Below, one piece after another: positions 45,650 to 57,647 of a stretch of DNA of 64,000 nucleotides. The stretch comes from Anisodus tanguticus (taxonomy: Eukaryota; Streptophyta; Magnoliopsida; Solanales; Solanaceae): assembly GCA_034509755.1 (NCBI GenBank), contig CM067551.1:15744501-15808500 (forward strand), read 5' to 3'. Position 1 is the first letter of the stretch, and the number at the start of each line of letters is the position of its first letter. Both the position numbers and the translations under genes were made by a program. The notes under the pieces were generated by a model. It was not told the origin of the DNA, did not search any database, and worked only from the letters and a program-made list of their open reading frames with translations.

Positions 45650-46321
45650 ATATCAGCACCATTAATGAAGTTGACACAAAAGGCCATAAAATTCCAGTGG
45701 TCTGATGCTTGTGAACGGAGTTTCCAAGAGTTAAAGGATAGACTAACATCAGCACCAGTCCTTACTCTTCCAGAGGTTCCGGAAGGCTATGTTGTGTATT
45801 GTGATGCCTCGGGAGCAGGTTTCGGATGTGTGTTAATGCAACATGGTAAAGTGATTGTCTATGCATCAAGGCAATTGAGGAAACATGAGAAAAACTATCT
45901 GACACACAATTTTGAGTTGGCCGCAGTGGTCTATGCACTGAAGATTTGGCGGCACTACTTGTACGGTGTTCGTGTAGACATTTTTACGGATCATAAAAGT
46001 TTGCAATACATATTCAAATAGAAGGAGTTGAATCTGAGGCAGAGGAGGTGGCTTAAATTATTAAAGGATTATGCTGTGGACATCTTATATCATCCCGGTA
46101 AAGCTAATGTTGTAGCAAACGCGCTCAGTCGTAAGTCGATGATTAGCTCGTCTCCAGTACAAGTCGAAATGAAGGAGTTAGCAAGGGAGCTCCATCAATT
46201 AGATAGTTTGGGAGTCCTGTTAAGGGATTCAGAGGATGGTGGTTTTGTGATTCAGAATGTTTTAGAATTGTGTCTCTCATATCAAAAGTTAAGAAACGTC
46301 AATGGGAAGACCCTAGTTTGA
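45650..46321 (+). pseudogene. Gypsy-P RNase H
   Basis: 45665-46021 encodes FQELKDRLTSAPVLTLPE, VVYCDASGAGFGCVLMQ, RKHEKNYLTHNFELAAVVYA and IFTDHKSLQYIF, which contain the expected Asp and Glu residues. A stop follows at 46019-46021, then RQRRWLKLLKDYAVDILYHP and ANALSRKS at 46028-46140, the end of the domain. Immediately upstream, FLGLAGYYRRFV is followed by a TAA near 45638. Confidence 0.88.
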
Positions 46322-46379
46322 AGAGGATCGGAGAAGGCATTCAACATAAGAAGACCACAACCTTTTAGATTGACGAACA

Positions 46380-47730
46380 TGAAACTCTCAAGCACCGGGG
46401 CCGTCTGTGTGTCCCAAAAATAGCAGGATTACGAGATAGAATTATGACAGAGGCCCATTGCTCACGGTATTCCATTCATCCTGGATCTACTAAAATGCAT
46501 CATGATCTCAAGAGTATTTATTGGTGGAAAGACATGAAGAGGAGCATGGCGAAGTTTGTAGCTCAGTGTCATAATTGTCAGCAGGTAAAGATAGAGCACC
46601 AAAAGCCTGATGGTTTGACTCAGAACATTGAGATTCCGATGTGGAAATGGGAAATGATTAATATGGATTTTGTTATGGGTTTACCTCATTCTTATCGGAA
46701 GTTTGATTCTATTTGGGTAATTGTTCATAGAATTACCAAATCGGCTTATTTCTTGCCGGTCAAAACTACCTACACAGCCTAGGACTACGCGAAGTTGTAC
46801 GTTAAAGAGATTGTTCGTCTCCATGATGTGCGTATCTCTATTATATCTGACTGAGGTGCACAGTTTACAGATAACTTCTGGAAATCATTTCAGAAAGTTT
46901 TAGGCACCCAAGTTAATCTTAGCACAACTTTTCATCATCAGATAGACGGGCAAGCCGAGCGTACGATTCAGATGCTCGAGGACATATTACGAGCTTGTAT
47001 ATTGGATTTTAAGGGAAATTGGGATGATCATTTACCCTTTATTGAGTTTGCATACAATAACAACTATCACTCCAACATTAAAATGGCTTCATACGAGGCT
47101 TTGTACGGACGGAGATGTAGATCTCCTATCGGATGGTTCGAGGTAGGCGAGTCAGAGTTATTTAGGCCAGACTTGGTACACCAAGCCATAGATAAGGTGA
47201 AGCTTATCCAACAACGGCTGTTAACCACTCAAAGTCGTCAGAAATCGTATTCAGATGTGTGACGGCGGGATTTAGAGTTCCAGGTAGATGATTGCGTCTT
47301 CTTGAAGATTTCACCTATGAAAGGTGTAATGAGTTTCGGGAAGAAGGGAAAGCTCAATCCAAGGTATATTGGGCCATATCGTATAATCTGACGAATTGGT
47401 CAAGTAGCTTATGAATTGGATTTGCCTTCGGAGTTGGAGTTTGTTCATCCGGTTTTCCATGTTTCTATGTTGAGAGTGTGTGTTGGATATCCTTCTAGGA
47501 TTGTAATGATTAATGATGTGAAGGTCATAGAGGATCTATCATATGAAGAGGTTCTTGTTGCTATCCTAGATCGACAAGTCTGTAAGCTGAGGACTAAAGA
47601 AATAGCTTTTGTGAAAGTTCTGTGGCAAAATAAGAATGTGGAAGAAATGACATGGGAGGCGGAAGAGGAGATGAGACACAAGTATCCATACCTATTCCAG
47701 ACTAACGCCGAAGTTCCAAGAGAATTATAA
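46380..47730 (+). pseudogene. Gypsy-P integrase and chromodomain-like C-terminus
   Basis: The zinc-binding region (HCSRYSIHPGSTKMHHDL, CHNCQQVK) starts at 46444. The core has MINMDFVMGLP with the first Asp (near 46660-46690), ISIISD for the second Asp (followed by TGA near 46851), and HQIDGQAERTIQMLEDILRA (46941-47000) with Glu. 46972-47262 continues through KMASYEALYGRRCRSP. The final segment 47416-47730 has the HPVFHVSMLR block and a chromodomain-like region (EEVLVAILDRQVCKLRTKEI, VKVLWQNKNVEEMTWEAEEE), typical of the Tekay/Del lineage, which targets integration through this domain. Stops at 47262, near 47390 and elsewhere. Confidence 0.9.
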
Positions 47731-47889
47731 GGTGTGTTTTATTTTCATGCTATAAGTCTGATGTGGATGTAGTAATTTATGTAATAATATATGATTCTGT
47801 GAACAAGTAGTTGTATTCGCTGGTTATGCGACAAGGATTAGATAAGTCACCCCAATATTCGAGGATGAATGTTTCTAAGAGGGGAAGGA

Positions 47890-49758
47890 TGTAACATCTC
47901 GTAATTTTGGGCGATGGTTTGAGCACCTAAATGTATGCAAGTAGACCCGAGACTTGTGGAATTTGTGTTATATTCACGCATGTAAATTAAGAGCTTAGTA
48001 TAAAAAAGGATAAAACCTCGAAGTAATTTTAGACGTAACAAGTGTGACGATGAGGATTAATAATAATAGTTGTATATCCCCAAAGAGGTTATGGACTAGT
48101 GTCATGTCATAAAATTACATTGAGTATATGAAGGTCTTATAAGTTATTAAGATTTAAGTGATTTGAGATCACGAAATTAATTGTGTGTATAATTGATTAA
48201 TTGTGAGATTGATTAATAATCTTAATGGGGAACATTACGTGTAAAGTAAATCACTTCAGTGACAACGAACCACTAGGTGCATGCAAAAATTAGAGGAGGG
48301 ATTACGTGTGAGTAGATGAATTAGAGTGACATCAATTAAATGCTCTCCACCGCCAAGAATTGGCTAGGTGGGAGACAATATCATGAGGACCATTTAATGG
48401 TATTTAGTGACTAGTTGGCCATGTCTTTAAAAGGGGGAAAAACATTAGGAGAAGGGATCATTAATTAGTAGTTTTAAGAAGGAAAGAAAGCAGTACGTTC
48501 ACAACATTAGTTACTTAGAGAGGAGAGGAAACAGTGCCCTGCAAATCATTTCGTGCACTTGGGAAAAAAACTGCTTCTTTCCATTTCGTTGATCCCGAAT
48601 TGTGCTCTGAATTTTTTTGGCCAAGTTCTTATTTTGGTTAAGGTTTTCTCCACGTATTGAGGTATGTTAAGGAAAATTATTTCTTTCTTTTGGCATGTTC
48701 CATGTAACGAAATATAACCGTGATATTCTTCCATAAATTATTCTACTCCTAGTAGTTATGAATATTTATGTTGTTAATTTCTATGTTAAAAGCATGTCTA
48801 AATATATTCCTAAGTCCTTATTGAGGCATACAGAAAATATGTTGATATTCACAGTGTTAGCTGAAGGTACAAGGATATTATTTCACTCAAAATATTTTAT
48901 TGTCATTCATGCATTTTCATTTGCATTATATTCATGTATTACCCTAGACCCACTTGTGTCATGCACACTACTATATAGTAAAGATTGTATATATGTAGGG
49001 GATATGGGGAAAGGGGAAGGAGTTATATACGCACACCACCTGCATCTGGTACAGACTATCATGAAAGAGCCCAAAGAGGCCAATATTGATGCCCTTGTGT
49101 GGCCAATACGATATAACCTGATGCCCACATAGGCGATTATGGGAAGGAAGATGTCCTTGTGAGGCCAATATTTATATGTATACCGCATTTGCATTGTGCA
49201 TAACATTTAGGCATATGTATTAGGGCCCTCAGAGGCATTTACTGATGGTCAGTTGTTTCTATTTAAGTTATTATTGTATTCATGTTATGCTATTATTCAT
49301 GCCTGACATACTCAGTACATCAGTTGTACTGACGTCCCTTTTGTCGGGGGACGCTGTGTTTCATGCCCACAGGTTCACGTAGATCGGATGATGATCCACG
49401 TTAGTAGGTTGTTGACTCAGCGGATTTTTGTAGCACTCCCCTTATTTTGGAGTATCAGTATATCTTGGTACGATGCTTTTTTGCTTGTCTATATGGGTAT
49501 CACGGGGCCCTGTCCCGATCGTTTGATGTCGCATACTCTTTAGAGGCTTGTAGACATGTGTCCTGTGTGTAGTAGTCTTGTATGGACTTGTCGGCCTTGG
49601 TATGGGTATGTATATATATAAGTTGTTTACCTGATTTTACATAATCCTTTTCAGCTTAGTCCGTATTTAATTATGACTAGATGTTGACTGTACGATTGGT
49701 GGTACCCGATGGGTGGGATCCGGGTGCTCGTCGTGGCCCTCCGGTTTGGGTCATGACA
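47890..49758 (+). repeat. Gypsy-P 3' LTR (1869 bp)
   Basis: It starts TGTAACATCTCGTAATTTTG directly after the polypurine tract and ends GGGTCATGACA. The downstream two thirds resemble the inverse of LTR-A and LTR-B, while the U3 part differs more. It is followed by TAAAC (49759-49763), where the Gypsy-M integrase sequence starts. Confidence 0.87.
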
Positions 49759-50499
49759 TAAACCCTTTTGGAAATGATCTTCAGAAATTAGATGTGACGC
49801 ACCTTGGTTAGATATAATAGAAATAGGCATACTATGAAGGCGAACAATCTCCTTAACGTACAACTTTACTTAGTCCTCGGTTGTATAGGTAGGTTTGACC
49901 ATTAGGAAATGAGCCGATTTGGTCAGTCTATCAACCATCACCCAGATAAAATCAAACTTATGATAAGAGTGAGGTAAACCCGTAATGAAATCCATATTAA
50001 TCATTTTCCATTTCCATTTCAGGATCTCAATGTTCTGAATCAAGCCATTGGGCCTTTGGTACTCTACTTTTACTTGCTAACAGTTAAGGCACTGAGCTAC
50101 AAACTCCATAATGTTCCTCTTCATGTCGTTCCACCAATACATACCTTTGAGATCATGATACGTCTTAGTAAATCCACGGTGAATGGAATATCACGTGCAA
50201 TGGACCTCCGTCATAATCTTATTTCATAATCCTGCTACATTGGGAATACACAAATGGACCTTCCACCTAGGATATCTCTCCCATTATACTCGAAGGTTGA
50301 TGTTCTCGTTTGCTAAATATCTTTCCCAATCTTCTCTAAAAATAGGATCTTCATCATGACGTTCCTTTTCTTCTAGTATGAGGGGTGACCCTGTTGTATT
50401 CTGAGTCATAGGGCTATCATTATCTGAATCCTACAGTCGGACTCCCACTTAGCTAACTGATGCGTTCCCTCAGGTCAACTTCTCTCCTTAGTCCTCACA

Positions 50500-52240
50500 T
50501 TAGTCAAGCTGTTTATGGTGCATAATTATATTGTCCACTTAACTTTGTTTACTAACTGGTGTGCTGAAACCTCTTATATTTGTAGTATCTCAATCGCGAA
50601 TACTTTATGGACAATGCCATCGAATCTGAAGCGCGCGTATCATCGCAGTTAACTCTAATTCATGGTCTGAAAGGAATCTCCTTTTGTTTGTACCTTCTCA
50701 CTACTCGTAATTATAAACAACTTCCTTTCTTAACTTCTTTTGACACTTGTTCACTCATTTTCTTACTTGTCGTACTTTTCTTAATTCCAAAATATTTTGT
50801 TATACATACGTACTCACAAACATTGCTTCTGATTCCAATCATTATCGTTACTACCCTTTAAAAGACGAGTTGTTAACTTATTCCCTCATTCAGTACGTGG
50901 AAGATTCTGAAGAATTTTGCATTACATGACGTTGGCCTACTATATCCAAACATGGTCATTATACTTAGATTCGAATTCCTTCACTTGCCTCATGACTAAG
51001 ACTTTCTATCAATGGCGCTTTGGGAAAAGATTCCCTTAATCTCGTTAAGTTATAAACCCATTACTTTATCTACCTCGTAAAACCTTTGGTCAGTTCAAAA
51101 ATGCTCATAGACATCTGTGTTTGTCTGATACTTTATCTTCATTATAATGTCATTATCTCTTGACATATATCTTTAATGTCTACTCTGTATCTATAAGTAT
51201 CATTGGCCTTTTTTTTTACATGTTTAAGTGCTAATCTCGAACTTTACTCACTGTTACTTCCGTTTACATACTTTTCGAGATATATAACTGCATATGTTGT
51301 GGAACCGATGCTTCGTATGTTTAGATCTAATTCACGGGGTTACATGATCCCATGACTTGTCAAGCTTTCTTGTCTTATCATTATTAGATTTCCTATCGAC
51401 TGAGTTCTCATTCGTCTTATCTTTACATTTCCATTTCAAGTTGTCTTAGGGGGTCTCTTATCTCAAAGTATTTCTCATATTATCTTCCTGAACATCAGAG
51501 GTTCATCACCTTTGGCCGAAGAGTTCTTGTTATCCCTCATCTACCTTTGGTCCTTACATTGTTCTGGAGTAATCATACCTTTGTGAAACCTGCATAACTA
51601 TAATCTCATTCACCTTTATCCTTCTTGCCGTAATCCTTCATTTTATTCGTCATTAATTGAAAAACATTTCTGCCTTGATACTTGATCATACCATTTCATT
51701 CATACTTATTAACTATTTTCATGTTTCTTACAACCGTCATTCGATTGTTCCATAGTTCTTGTCCTCAATTGCCCCTAACAAGCTACTGTTATCCCGAGGT
51801 TATTTTGAATTGTAACATGTTGCACAATGAAGCCGATGACCTTACCAGTCAATACCTACAGCATGTCTTAGCTTACTAACATTGACACATGTAATTCTCA
51901 ATAATACGCGATATCGCCCTTTACGCAAGGGCGAGAGGCTTATGTCCCCTTCCACTACCGTGGATAACTCGATCCTTATTTATGACTTGGGCTCACTATT
52001 CAGGATACATCACTTTACGTGATCTTCTTAAATTACTGACGGTTACTCTTCACATGATTCGTTTGTGGCAATCCATTCTCGTCAATGATATCCTGGGTTA
52101 ATTCTAAATCTATTCTAGGTAAGATATTACAGTTTAGGTTGCACGTACATAACATATTCCCTCATTCTAATCAGCAAGAGTCACTGTAAAACGTGTAGAT
52201 TTTCATAACCTACTAAACCTTCCAATTATGTCTTCTGCAT
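50500..52240. other. Unrecognised interior of Gypsy-M
   Basis: This ~1.7 kb stretch is pyrimidine-rich on the plus strand and has only short ORFs that match no family. In a normal Tekay/Del element this position would hold protease, reverse transcriptase and RNase H. It may be strongly decayed pol or foreign filler. Confidence 0.5.
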
Positions 52241-52249
52241 TTTATCTGT

Positions 52250-52830
52250 ACAACTCATAATCATTTTATCCTTACCTTTGCGCATCAACTTGGGACACTT
52301 CGGCACGTTGTGTCCATGGCTGCCACACTAAACCAATCCCCTATACTTTGTGGCATAATCCGGCATGCACTCGACCACACTGACTACAAGGTGGTCGGGG
52401 CGGTCTCACTCGACCTTTACAACTTTGACCCTGAGATATTGGCATCTTTGAACCCTTTAAATATCGGCGATCCCTGACTAATAAACTCCCTGGGTTATGA
52501 GCTCCCTGACCCCTCAAGGGCCTACCTCTATCAGATGCTCTAGGCTGAAGTCGTGCCTGAGAGGCAACCATTTAATTCAATACCTGCACTGCTTTCCCTT
52601 ACATCCTTATCAGACGGAGCTGGTGGTAGGACTGATGATACGGGAACTTCCCTCAACTCATCTGGTACTACTAAATTCATCGATAATTGGAAAAGCAACT
52701 TACTCATAGCCTCTAACGGATCTGTCTCATTAGAGAACATACTACTCGCATTTACACTCAATCAAACTTCAATCTCCCTGCTAATCATATCCCCACTAAA
52801 GAAGACATTGTTGTAATCATAAACACGATA
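52250..52830 (-). pseudogene. Gypsy-M gag, nucleocapsid part
   Basis: The frame 52571-52341 (MVASQARLQPRASDRGRPLR) ends in PPRPPCSQCGRVHAGLCHKV; after a frameshift the zinc knuckle continues as CGSHGHNVPKCPKLMRKGKD near 52320-52270. Upstream, 52761-52540 reads NASSMFSNETDPLEAMSKLL and SVLPPAPSDKDVRE, similar in character to other Del gag N-terminal regions. Homologous to Gypsy-P 43200-44130. Confidence 0.72.
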
Positions 52831-53203
52831 AGGTTTACGGAGAGAATCCTTACAATCTTTTGCGTTCCGATACTTGGTACTTCCTTTACTTTACTTTTTT
52901 TTCTATATCCCAAAACAAAATTTTTGCTTTCCAGGATTGCATTATCTCTTTCCGTATATAAGTGAGACAATTCCTCACAATCTCAAATTTTTAACATAAT
53001 ATTGCCCTTGTGGAGTATCAATCGTCTGGTAGAAGTCACTAATTTACTGGCTACGAATACGAACTAACTTAAATACCTATGATATGAAAGAATGGAAACC
53101 ATCCCTAAATGCCTTATAGCCTCATGTCTATAAGTGTGGTGCACAACACACCTATAAACAAGACTCTACTAGACACGGCTTGTAGACTCCCTAAGACAGA
53201 CAT

Positions 53204-53215
53204 GCTCTGATACCA
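53204..53215 (-). other. Primer-binding site of Gypsy-M
   Basis: TGGTATCAGAGC on the minus strand is the exact complement of the initiator Met-tRNA 3' end as used by many plant LTR retrotransposons. Confidence 0.85.
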
Positions 53216-53218
53216 AGT

Positions 53219-54999
53219 TTAACACGACCCAAACCGTAGGGCCATGACGGACACCCGGACCTTACCTGACGGGCACCACTAATCATACAATCAATGTCTA
53301 ATCATAATTAAAAATGGGCCACAAAGGCCGTCACCCGCTACCCTGCCGATATAAATAAATCATGGACTAGAAGGAAGCCATGTAATAACTTACAAAAGGC
53401 AAGACATAACCCATACATATATACAACTAAGGCCGACAAGGCCATATTTGACTGCTATACATAGGACACCGTCACAAGCCTCTAAAAGAGTACACTACAT
53501 CCTAAAGTCGGGACAGGGCCCCGCCATACCCCTATGCATATCAAGAATATCGTACCATGACTAGACTGCAACTCTGAAATAAATAGAGTGCTCCAACATC
53601 AGCTGAACCAACAACATACTAGTGCGGACCGTCACCCTCTTTACCTACGTGAACCTGCGGGCATGAAACGCAGCGTCCCCAGACAAAAGGGACGTCATAA
53701 GAAATATCATAACCGAGTATGTCAAGCATAAGAAACATCATAACAGAGATACATAATAATCTGAAATAGAAATAAAGTTAGCTGATAACAACAAATTTAC
53801 GTAAATGTACCGATAGAGACAAATAGATAGGAATAGCCGACAGAAATGGCTGACCCGTAGTAAATGCCACTGAGGGCCCTAATACATATGCCTAAATGTC
53901 ATGCACAATGCGGTACACATATATATATTGGCCTCATCGGGCATCTTCCTTCCCATAACAACATCTGTGGGCATCATTTTATTTCGGCCTCTGTGGGCAT
54001 AATCATTATCATATTAGCCTCATTGGGCATCTTTCTTTTCGTGATATATGTACCAGCTGTAGGTGGTGTTACGTATATAATGTCATTCCCTTTTCCTATC
54101 CCCTACATATATATAATGCGTACCATATAGTAGTGTTTATAACACATGTGGGTCCAGGATAATACATGAATAAAATGCAAATGCATGAATGACAATAAAA
54201 CATTCTGAACTTATCGGATGACATAATATCCTTGTACCTTCGGCGAACATTGAAATATTAACATCTTTTCCATATACCTCAATAAGGATTTAGGAATATA
54301 TTTAGACATGCTTTTAACATAGGAATCAATAACATGAACATTCTTAACTACTAAGAGTAGAATAATTTATGGAATAATATTACGGTTACGTTTCGTTACA
54401 TGGAACATGCCAAAAGAAGAAATGATTTGCCTTAACAAACCTTAAACAATCTTGAACTAGCTCGCTCTACCCAGAGATTTCAAAAATAGGTCACTTCAAA
54501 TGAAATATAAGTTACTGCTTACTTTATTTGTTCTGAAAGAAAGTAGCTATGTTGCTGCTCCAAAATTTCCTCATCAACATTTTTATCCCAACATAAACTA
54601 TGTCAACATCCTTGAAAAAATTTACTTAGAGGATTCACTAGTTTTGATATTTTGGTCTATTTATTTGTCTTTGCATTCTGAATATTTTGCACTATTTGAA
54701 TAGCTTTACATAAGAGTTGCAAAACATTAATTACTTCATAGTGTGCCACCCCCTTTATCCTTTTCGTAGATAATGACACATCCCCTGCATGCAACATGTA
54801 GATATATGTTGAAATTATTGTCACCAAATCCCTCTTAATTTGCAGCCACGTAATTGCATCACTTTAGCACCTATCCACATAATCCTTTTAATTTATTACA
54901 TGTCTCCTACTAAATTAATATTTAGTCACTTACCCACATAATTAATTTTTTGATCCCATTTCACTTAAATCTTAATGACTTATAAAACCTTCATATACT
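53219..54999 (-). repeat. Gypsy-M 5' LTR (LTR-B), truncated by Gypsy-A
   Basis: It begins next to the primer-binding site (53204-53215), so it is the 5' LTR of a minus-oriented element. It closely matches LTR-A (41447-43008) from the right-hand end outward and shows homology to the Gypsy-P LTR up to its base ~240 (GTATATGAAGGTTTTATAAG on the minus strand near 54990). The remaining ~240 bases are cut off by the insertion of Gypsy-A at 55000; they should reappear beyond the right window edge. Confidence 0.83.
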
Positions 55000-56306
55000 T
55001 GTTGCGGATTTTTAAAGCTACGCAAGTATACGTATCGCAATTTGTAATATTTTTTTGTAAGACCGAGTATCGTCCCACAAAGACTGAATTATCAATTACC
55101 AAATAATTAATCTCTAGTTTCTATTTGGCTAGCGAATCTTGATTTGTAAAGGTTAAAATAAGAAAAGCATAAACGAAGGTAAAATGCAAAAATAAATTAG
55201 CAGAAAAAACACACTAATTGAATTCGAGAATGAGAGCAATTAGGGATTCCAATCTTATCAACTATCCACTCTACCATTTACTAATGCAAAATTAACAGTT
55301 CTTCTTCTTATTAAGATAGCAGGTTAACAAACACGTTTTATATTCAAGTTACGACATATAAAACTCAACCTAAATGAGAATTTTCTATATTTCTATGATA
55401 AATTACATCAATTAGGAAGCATTAAGATCAACAACCTAAAAGCTACACAAGCAATCGTGATATTCTCGTTCAAGATTAAGCCTATGTCAATTCAACTAAA
55501 GCATATTCAAATCTCACTTTTCAGATTTTGATTTAAACTCATTTAGATAAACGAAAAGCATGGCCAATCAATTCTCATTCAATAACCACACATTAAAAAG
55601 ACCTTAATATATGAAGAAGACAAGATAACTTTGCATTAGTTCATGATAGAGGTTCAAGTGATTTAATTGAAAACCCTCATAGAATAATTAGTTCATAGTC
55701 ATTCTAAAATTAACACATAAACTGAAAATTAACATAAAGATACTTCAAGACAAAGAAAAAGAACTTGAGGAATTGATCTCTAATGGCTCCTCCAAGGTTC
55801 CAAAACATCTTTGTCTCCTTCCTTGTCTGCCATTTTTCTCTCCTTTTTTCCTCCTTAAAGAAAACCCTATTTTCCCTTTGAAATGACCTTTTTGCCCTTG
55901 TGAAAAATGAGTTCTCATAATCTGTACCGACACAAGCGTCGTTGCTCATTTGCAGATTTCCTTAAGCGCCGCGGGGCAGTCCAGAGAGCGTCGCAACTCT
56001 TCTGCTTTCAGAAATGTGGTCTCTCTAGAACCTCAGTGCTGTAGCTCATTTGTCATTTTTTTCATCCGAGACACGTTCAACTGCCTCATGAACTTCCCAT
56101 GACTTCTCTGAATCGTTTCTTTGACTAAATCGACATATATATCCTCAATATCCGCTTATTCTCTCTAAATCTACCTCACTTCCATTCTGTATCGCTTTAG
56201 CCTGAAAACAAAACAAAAATAAGCGTAACAAGGTACAAAACTACTTAAAGACTAACACAAGACTCCCTAAAACGCACTCTAAAACAATACTTAAACAGAC
56301 TTAACA
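55000..56306 (-). repeat. Gypsy-A 3' LTR (1307 bp)
   Basis: It starts TGTTGCGGATTTTTAAAGCT and ends GACTTAACA on the plus strand; ends are TG...CA. The polypurine tract (plus-strand ACACCCCCAAACTT, 56308-56321) follows directly. The segment 55925-56000 holds a GC patch with GCGCCGCGGGGCAGTCCAGA. Assignment as LTR rests on termini and tract because the second LTR is not in the window. Confidence 0.78.
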
Positions 56307-57647
56307 AACACCCCCAAACTTAACCTTTACTCGCCCTCGAGTAAAGAACTCTAGACACTCTTAACTCTAAAATGAATCAAGTCAATAACAATAGATCAAG
56401 CCTCAAAAATCATGAATACCATACAATATAATCCTTAGAACATTATAGCCATCAACTTGCAATCTAGAATTTCAAGTCAGATATTCCTCAAATTCACTTA
56501 AAATCATCAATATATATGGCAACCAACCATGATCACTGTATAAACAAGTACTCAACTCAGTTTATACAAACCAAATTCTCACCAACAATCCATCAAGTCC
56601 ATAATCCCATAGGCTTGCTACTCTCCACTAATTTAGACAACACATGTTCAAGAATCAATAGGACTTTTATAGGTTATAACGATAGGTTTAGGCACATGTA
56701 GATGAAATGTCATTTAGGCTCAAAATTACCATAAGCATATAAACCAACCAAAATCGATATACACGTTACAAACCAACAACAATCCTCAATTTTTCTTTTC
56801 TTTTCTAGATTTAGAAAATTCACACTTACATTTTTTTTTTGAACTACACACCCCCCCCCCCCCCCCAAACTTGTTTTTCAATGTATGTACAAGGAGAGTG
56901 TAGTTTCTTTCCCTTTTGCTTTTTCATTTTTTTCTCAATCCTTTACTCTTCAATTGATAGCACCAAATCTAAAATACCAATTACAAAAGGCCAATCCCAA
57001 TCATATACTTATATGCTCATGGTAAAATTCAAGGGAAGGAAAAAATAGTAAATGGTTTCAAGTAGGCTCAAAATAGGCATCAATCAACAAAGAATTAACT
57101 TAAGGCTTGAAAAGGGTAACTAGGGATTAAATTAGTCAAGGTTGGCTTGAAAGGCTCAATCGTTCAAAAAATTGCCTAAATCATCTTCCTAAGCATACAT
57201 CATTTAGGATTTCAGCTCAAGTAGCAAGCAAGCAAGTTCTAGAATTTTCCACCATTTTTCCTCAATCCGACATTCAACAATGCATAAACCGAACATTTGA
57301 GTACAAGAAATTCAACAATCATGATCAAGTTTTCATCTTTATTAATAACCAAAAGCAAACTCAAGAAATATCCAACTTAAGCACACAGATTTCTCATTTC
57401 ATATTTGTCAATTCCATCAAATTATATCACACCGCATTCACTCAATCTCATCGGCTATCATTATCAACTTGATTCACTGGCACATGACACTAAATTTAAT
57501 TATCCAACTAGGATACTAACAACAAACAAACAACTAAATACAACACTAATAGCACAGACTCATCCCCCAAACTTATTTAACTCATTGTCCCTAATGTGAA
57601 AAAGAAAGAAAGAAAAGGAAGACGTACCAAAATCCCGACAAGCGATC
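56307..57647 (-). other. 3' untranslated region of Gypsy-A with repeated polypurine-like tracts
   Basis: No coding sequence. The motif CCCCCAAACTT occurs three times: at 56310, at 56862 after a run of 16 C (56851-56866), and at 57567. On the coding strand these are AAGTTTGGGGG tracts. The first borders the LTR and is the functional polypurine tract; the others may be secondary plus-strand primers or repeats. Other ORFs here (56516-56701, 56839-57048) are on the opposite strand and look random. Confidence 0.65.

Larger units (their letters stand above)
43009..49758 (+). mobile_element. Gypsy-P: Tekay/Del chromovirus, 5' LTR missing
   Basis: Gag, protease, reverse transcriptase, RNase H, integrase and a chromodomain-like C-terminus are read in gypsy order on the plus strand, followed by a polypurine tract (47878-47889, AGAGGGGAAGGA) and a 1869 bp LTR (47890-49758). 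Left of gag there is no plus-oriented LTR or primer-binding site; instead the truncated minus LTR-A abuts. The right edge lies inside the minus-strand integrase of Gypsy-M, so Gypsy-P inserted into Gypsy-M and a later deletion removed its 5' LTR. Many frame breaks. Confidence 0.88.
49759..53218 (-). mobile_element. Gypsy-M internal region: Tekay/Del element with integrase and gag pieces but no recognisable RT
   Basis: The minus strand of 49764-50500 is homologous to Gypsy-P 46150-46910 (RNase H-integrase linker and integrase), in inverted orientation. The minus strand of 52250-53200 encodes gag pieces, with a nucleocapsid carrying CSQCGRVHAGLC and GHNVPKC (about 52290-52390). Between them (50500-52240) I find no protease, reverse transcriptase or RNase H motif. 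A primer-binding site TGGTATCAGAGC (minus strand of 53204-53215) lies next to LTR-B. Its 3' part was lost where Gypsy-P inserted. Confidence 0.8.

Noticed and set aside
52553..52816. 87-codon plus-strand ORF
   Set aside because: Opposite strand of Gypsy-M gag.
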